Shown here in pieces: positions 34,199 through 35,060 of a DNA stretch of 35,060 nt (position 1 is its first letter; every line of letters starts with the position of its first letter). Source of the DNA: Acidimicrobiales bacterium (GTDB taxonomy: Bacteria > Actinomycetota > Acidimicrobiia > Acidimicrobiales > SZUA-35); NCBI GenBank assembly GCA_024638815.1, contig JAHEJM010000008.1:1-35060 (forward strand), read 5' to 3'. The translations under genes were made by a program, and so were the position numbers. The notes under the pieces are model-generated. The model did not search any database. It was not told where the DNA came from and was given only the letters and a program-made list of their open reading frames with translations.

Positions 34199-34699
34199 AT
34201 GGGACTGGTTGAATCCGGAAAGCTCCCGAAGGGGCTCACCAAGCTGCTCAACATGAGCCGCAAGTACTCGCTGTGGGCCTATCAGTGGGGGTTGGCCTGC
34301 TGCGCCATCGAGATGGGGGCGGCCTTTGGTTCACCCCGCTACGACGTGATGCGTCTCGGTGTCATCCCCCTTCCGGCCAGCCCCCGCCAGGCCGATCTGG
34401 TCATCATTTCCGGCACCGTGACCGACAAGATGGCCCCGGCCATCCGGCGGCTCTACGAGCAGATGCCGGAGCCGAAGTACGTGATCTCCATGGGTTCGTG
34501 CGCCAATTGCGGCGGCCCCTACTGGGACAGCTACTCGGTCACCAAGGGTGTCGACCAGATCATCCCGGTCGATGTGTACGTGCCCGGCTGCCCCCCTCGT
34601 CCCGAGGCCCTCCTGGAAGGCATCGTGCTGCTCCAGGAGATGATCCTCAATGAGGATATGACAGAGAAATGGAAGGGGGACCCCCTTGCCATCGGCTGA
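34199..34699 (+). CDS. nuoB: NADH-quinone oxidoreductase subunit B (second copy)
   Basis: The 166-residue product has intact N2 ligands GLACCAIEM (C34, C35), [10 protein letters not shown] (C101) and [10 protein letters not shown] (C131), plus C104. [25 protein letters not shown] and [19 protein letters not shown] differ strongly from the first copy ([18 protein letters not shown]). The GGPYW form is familiar from NuoB/NdhK-type proteins outside the classical actinobacterial operon. GGAAGGACGG precedes the ATG. The end overlaps the next gene by 14 bases. Confidence 0.95.
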   Translation: MGLVESGKLPKGLTKLLNMSRKYSLWAYQWGLACCAIEMGAAFGSPRYDVMRLGVIPLPASPRQADLVIISGTVTDKMAPAIRRLYEQMPEPKYVISMGSCANCGGPYWDSYSVTKGVDQIIPVDVYVPGCPPRPEALLEGIVLLQEMILNEDMTEKWKGDPLAIG

Positions 34700-35060
34700 T
34701 CAGGCAACCGAAACCGAGGAGCCGGCGGGTGCGTCCGAAGAGCCGGCGGACACCGAGGTCGACGAGGCCCGCTCGTCCCTGCTCGAGGCACTGAGCGAGG
34801 AACTCGGCGACTCCCTGAAGGGATCGCACCTCATCGCCGGCCGTGATCTGTGGGTACGGGTGGCCAATGACGCCTGGACCGAGACCGCCGACTACCTCCG
34901 CAACCGCCAGCGGTTCCGCTTCTTCGGCTGGTTGTCGGCCATCGACTGGAAGCAATCCCCGTTCGGCCGCAGCCACGAGGCCACGGTCGACGTCGTGGTG
35001 CCGGAGGCGCCACTCGGCGAGTCGAGTGACGACGCGTCCGAGGAAGACACGGGGGGTAAC
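34686..35060 (+). CDS. nuoC: NADH-quinone oxidoreductase subunit C (second copy), cut by the window edge
   Basis: From TTG 34686, eight bases after AAGGGGGA, the frame is open for 125 codons to the right edge. After an acidic start ([20 protein letters not shown]) it shows an NuoC-like core: [12 protein letters not shown] (35-46), [10 protein letters not shown], and [18 protein letters not shown] (77-94), matching the region where NuoC proteins have a conserved FLxDLxAVD-type strand. It then enters an acidic insertion. It could be NuoC alone or the start of a NuoCD fusion; the rest is outside. Confidence 0.75.
   Translation, partial: MPSADQATETEEPAGASEEPADTEVDEARSSLLEALSEELGDSLKGSHLIAGRDLWVRVANDAWTETADYLRNRQRFRFFGWLSAIDWKQSPFGRSHEATVDVVVPEAPLGESSDDASEEDTGGN

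Overview
The window is GC-rich bacterial DNA that looks actinobacterial. The evidence is the frequent GTG and TTG starts, the complete nuoA-N operon in actinobacterial order, a DUF222/HNH (13E12-type) gene with a mycobacterial-type LexA box, and several start codons a few bases after a TANNNT box (leaderless mRNAs). The cytochrome bc genes are not the fused QcrCAB type of mycobacteria and streptomycetes, so a deeper actinobacterial lineage such as Acidimicrobiia is my best guess. That placement is inference.

Layout. 1-1600: a TrhA/hemolysin-III fragment, a half-length AbrB-type membrane protein, and a poorly resolved stretch with one small possible secreted protein and a propeller-like remnant. 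1591-2574: hemB. 3093-5261 (minus): a secreted HEXXH metalloprotease with an Fn3-like region and DUF4214 repeats. 5593-6459 (minus): a membrane-anchored mono-heme cytochrome c. 6835-12945: a seven-gene operon for a Rieske/cytochrome b quinol-oxidising complex, made of a small membrane protein, a 2x[4Fe-4S] ferredoxin, a b6-type split cytochrome b, a subunit-IV-like protein, a Tat-type Rieske protein, a large di-heme cytochrome c and a three-helix membrane protein. 13018-29363: nuoA to nuoN, complex I. 29425-33582: a DUF222/HNH gene under a LexA-like box, a broken GNAT gene, a lipoprotein esterase and a tRNA-dihydrouridine synthase. 33815 to the right edge: a second, divergent nuoA-nuoB-nuoC set running off the window.

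How the genes work together. Complex I would oxidise NADH and reduce quinone (probably menaquinone). The Rieske/cytochrome b complex would re-oxidise the quinol and pass electrons to its own cytochromes c and then to a terminal oxidase outside the window. HemB supplies heme precursor. A CRP/GlxR-like palindrome lies upstream of the bc operon.

Most unusual points: (1) a ferredoxin gene inside a b6-type bc operon, whose cytochrome b keeps the cysteine that binds heme c_n in b6f; (2) a coiled-coil insertion of about 145 residues in NuoL; (3) three hairpin-containing mini-ORFs at the nuoD/E, nuoE/F and nuoI/J junctions, all stop-start coupled to the upstream gene and touching the downstream start; (4) the last ten codons of nuoD present twice, differing only at synonymous sites; (5) an IPEHL-type N-terminal peptide shared by the divergent cytochrome c and the subunit-IV-like protein; (6) a LexA-like box filling the promoter spacer of the DUF222/HNH gene; (7) a second nuo set.
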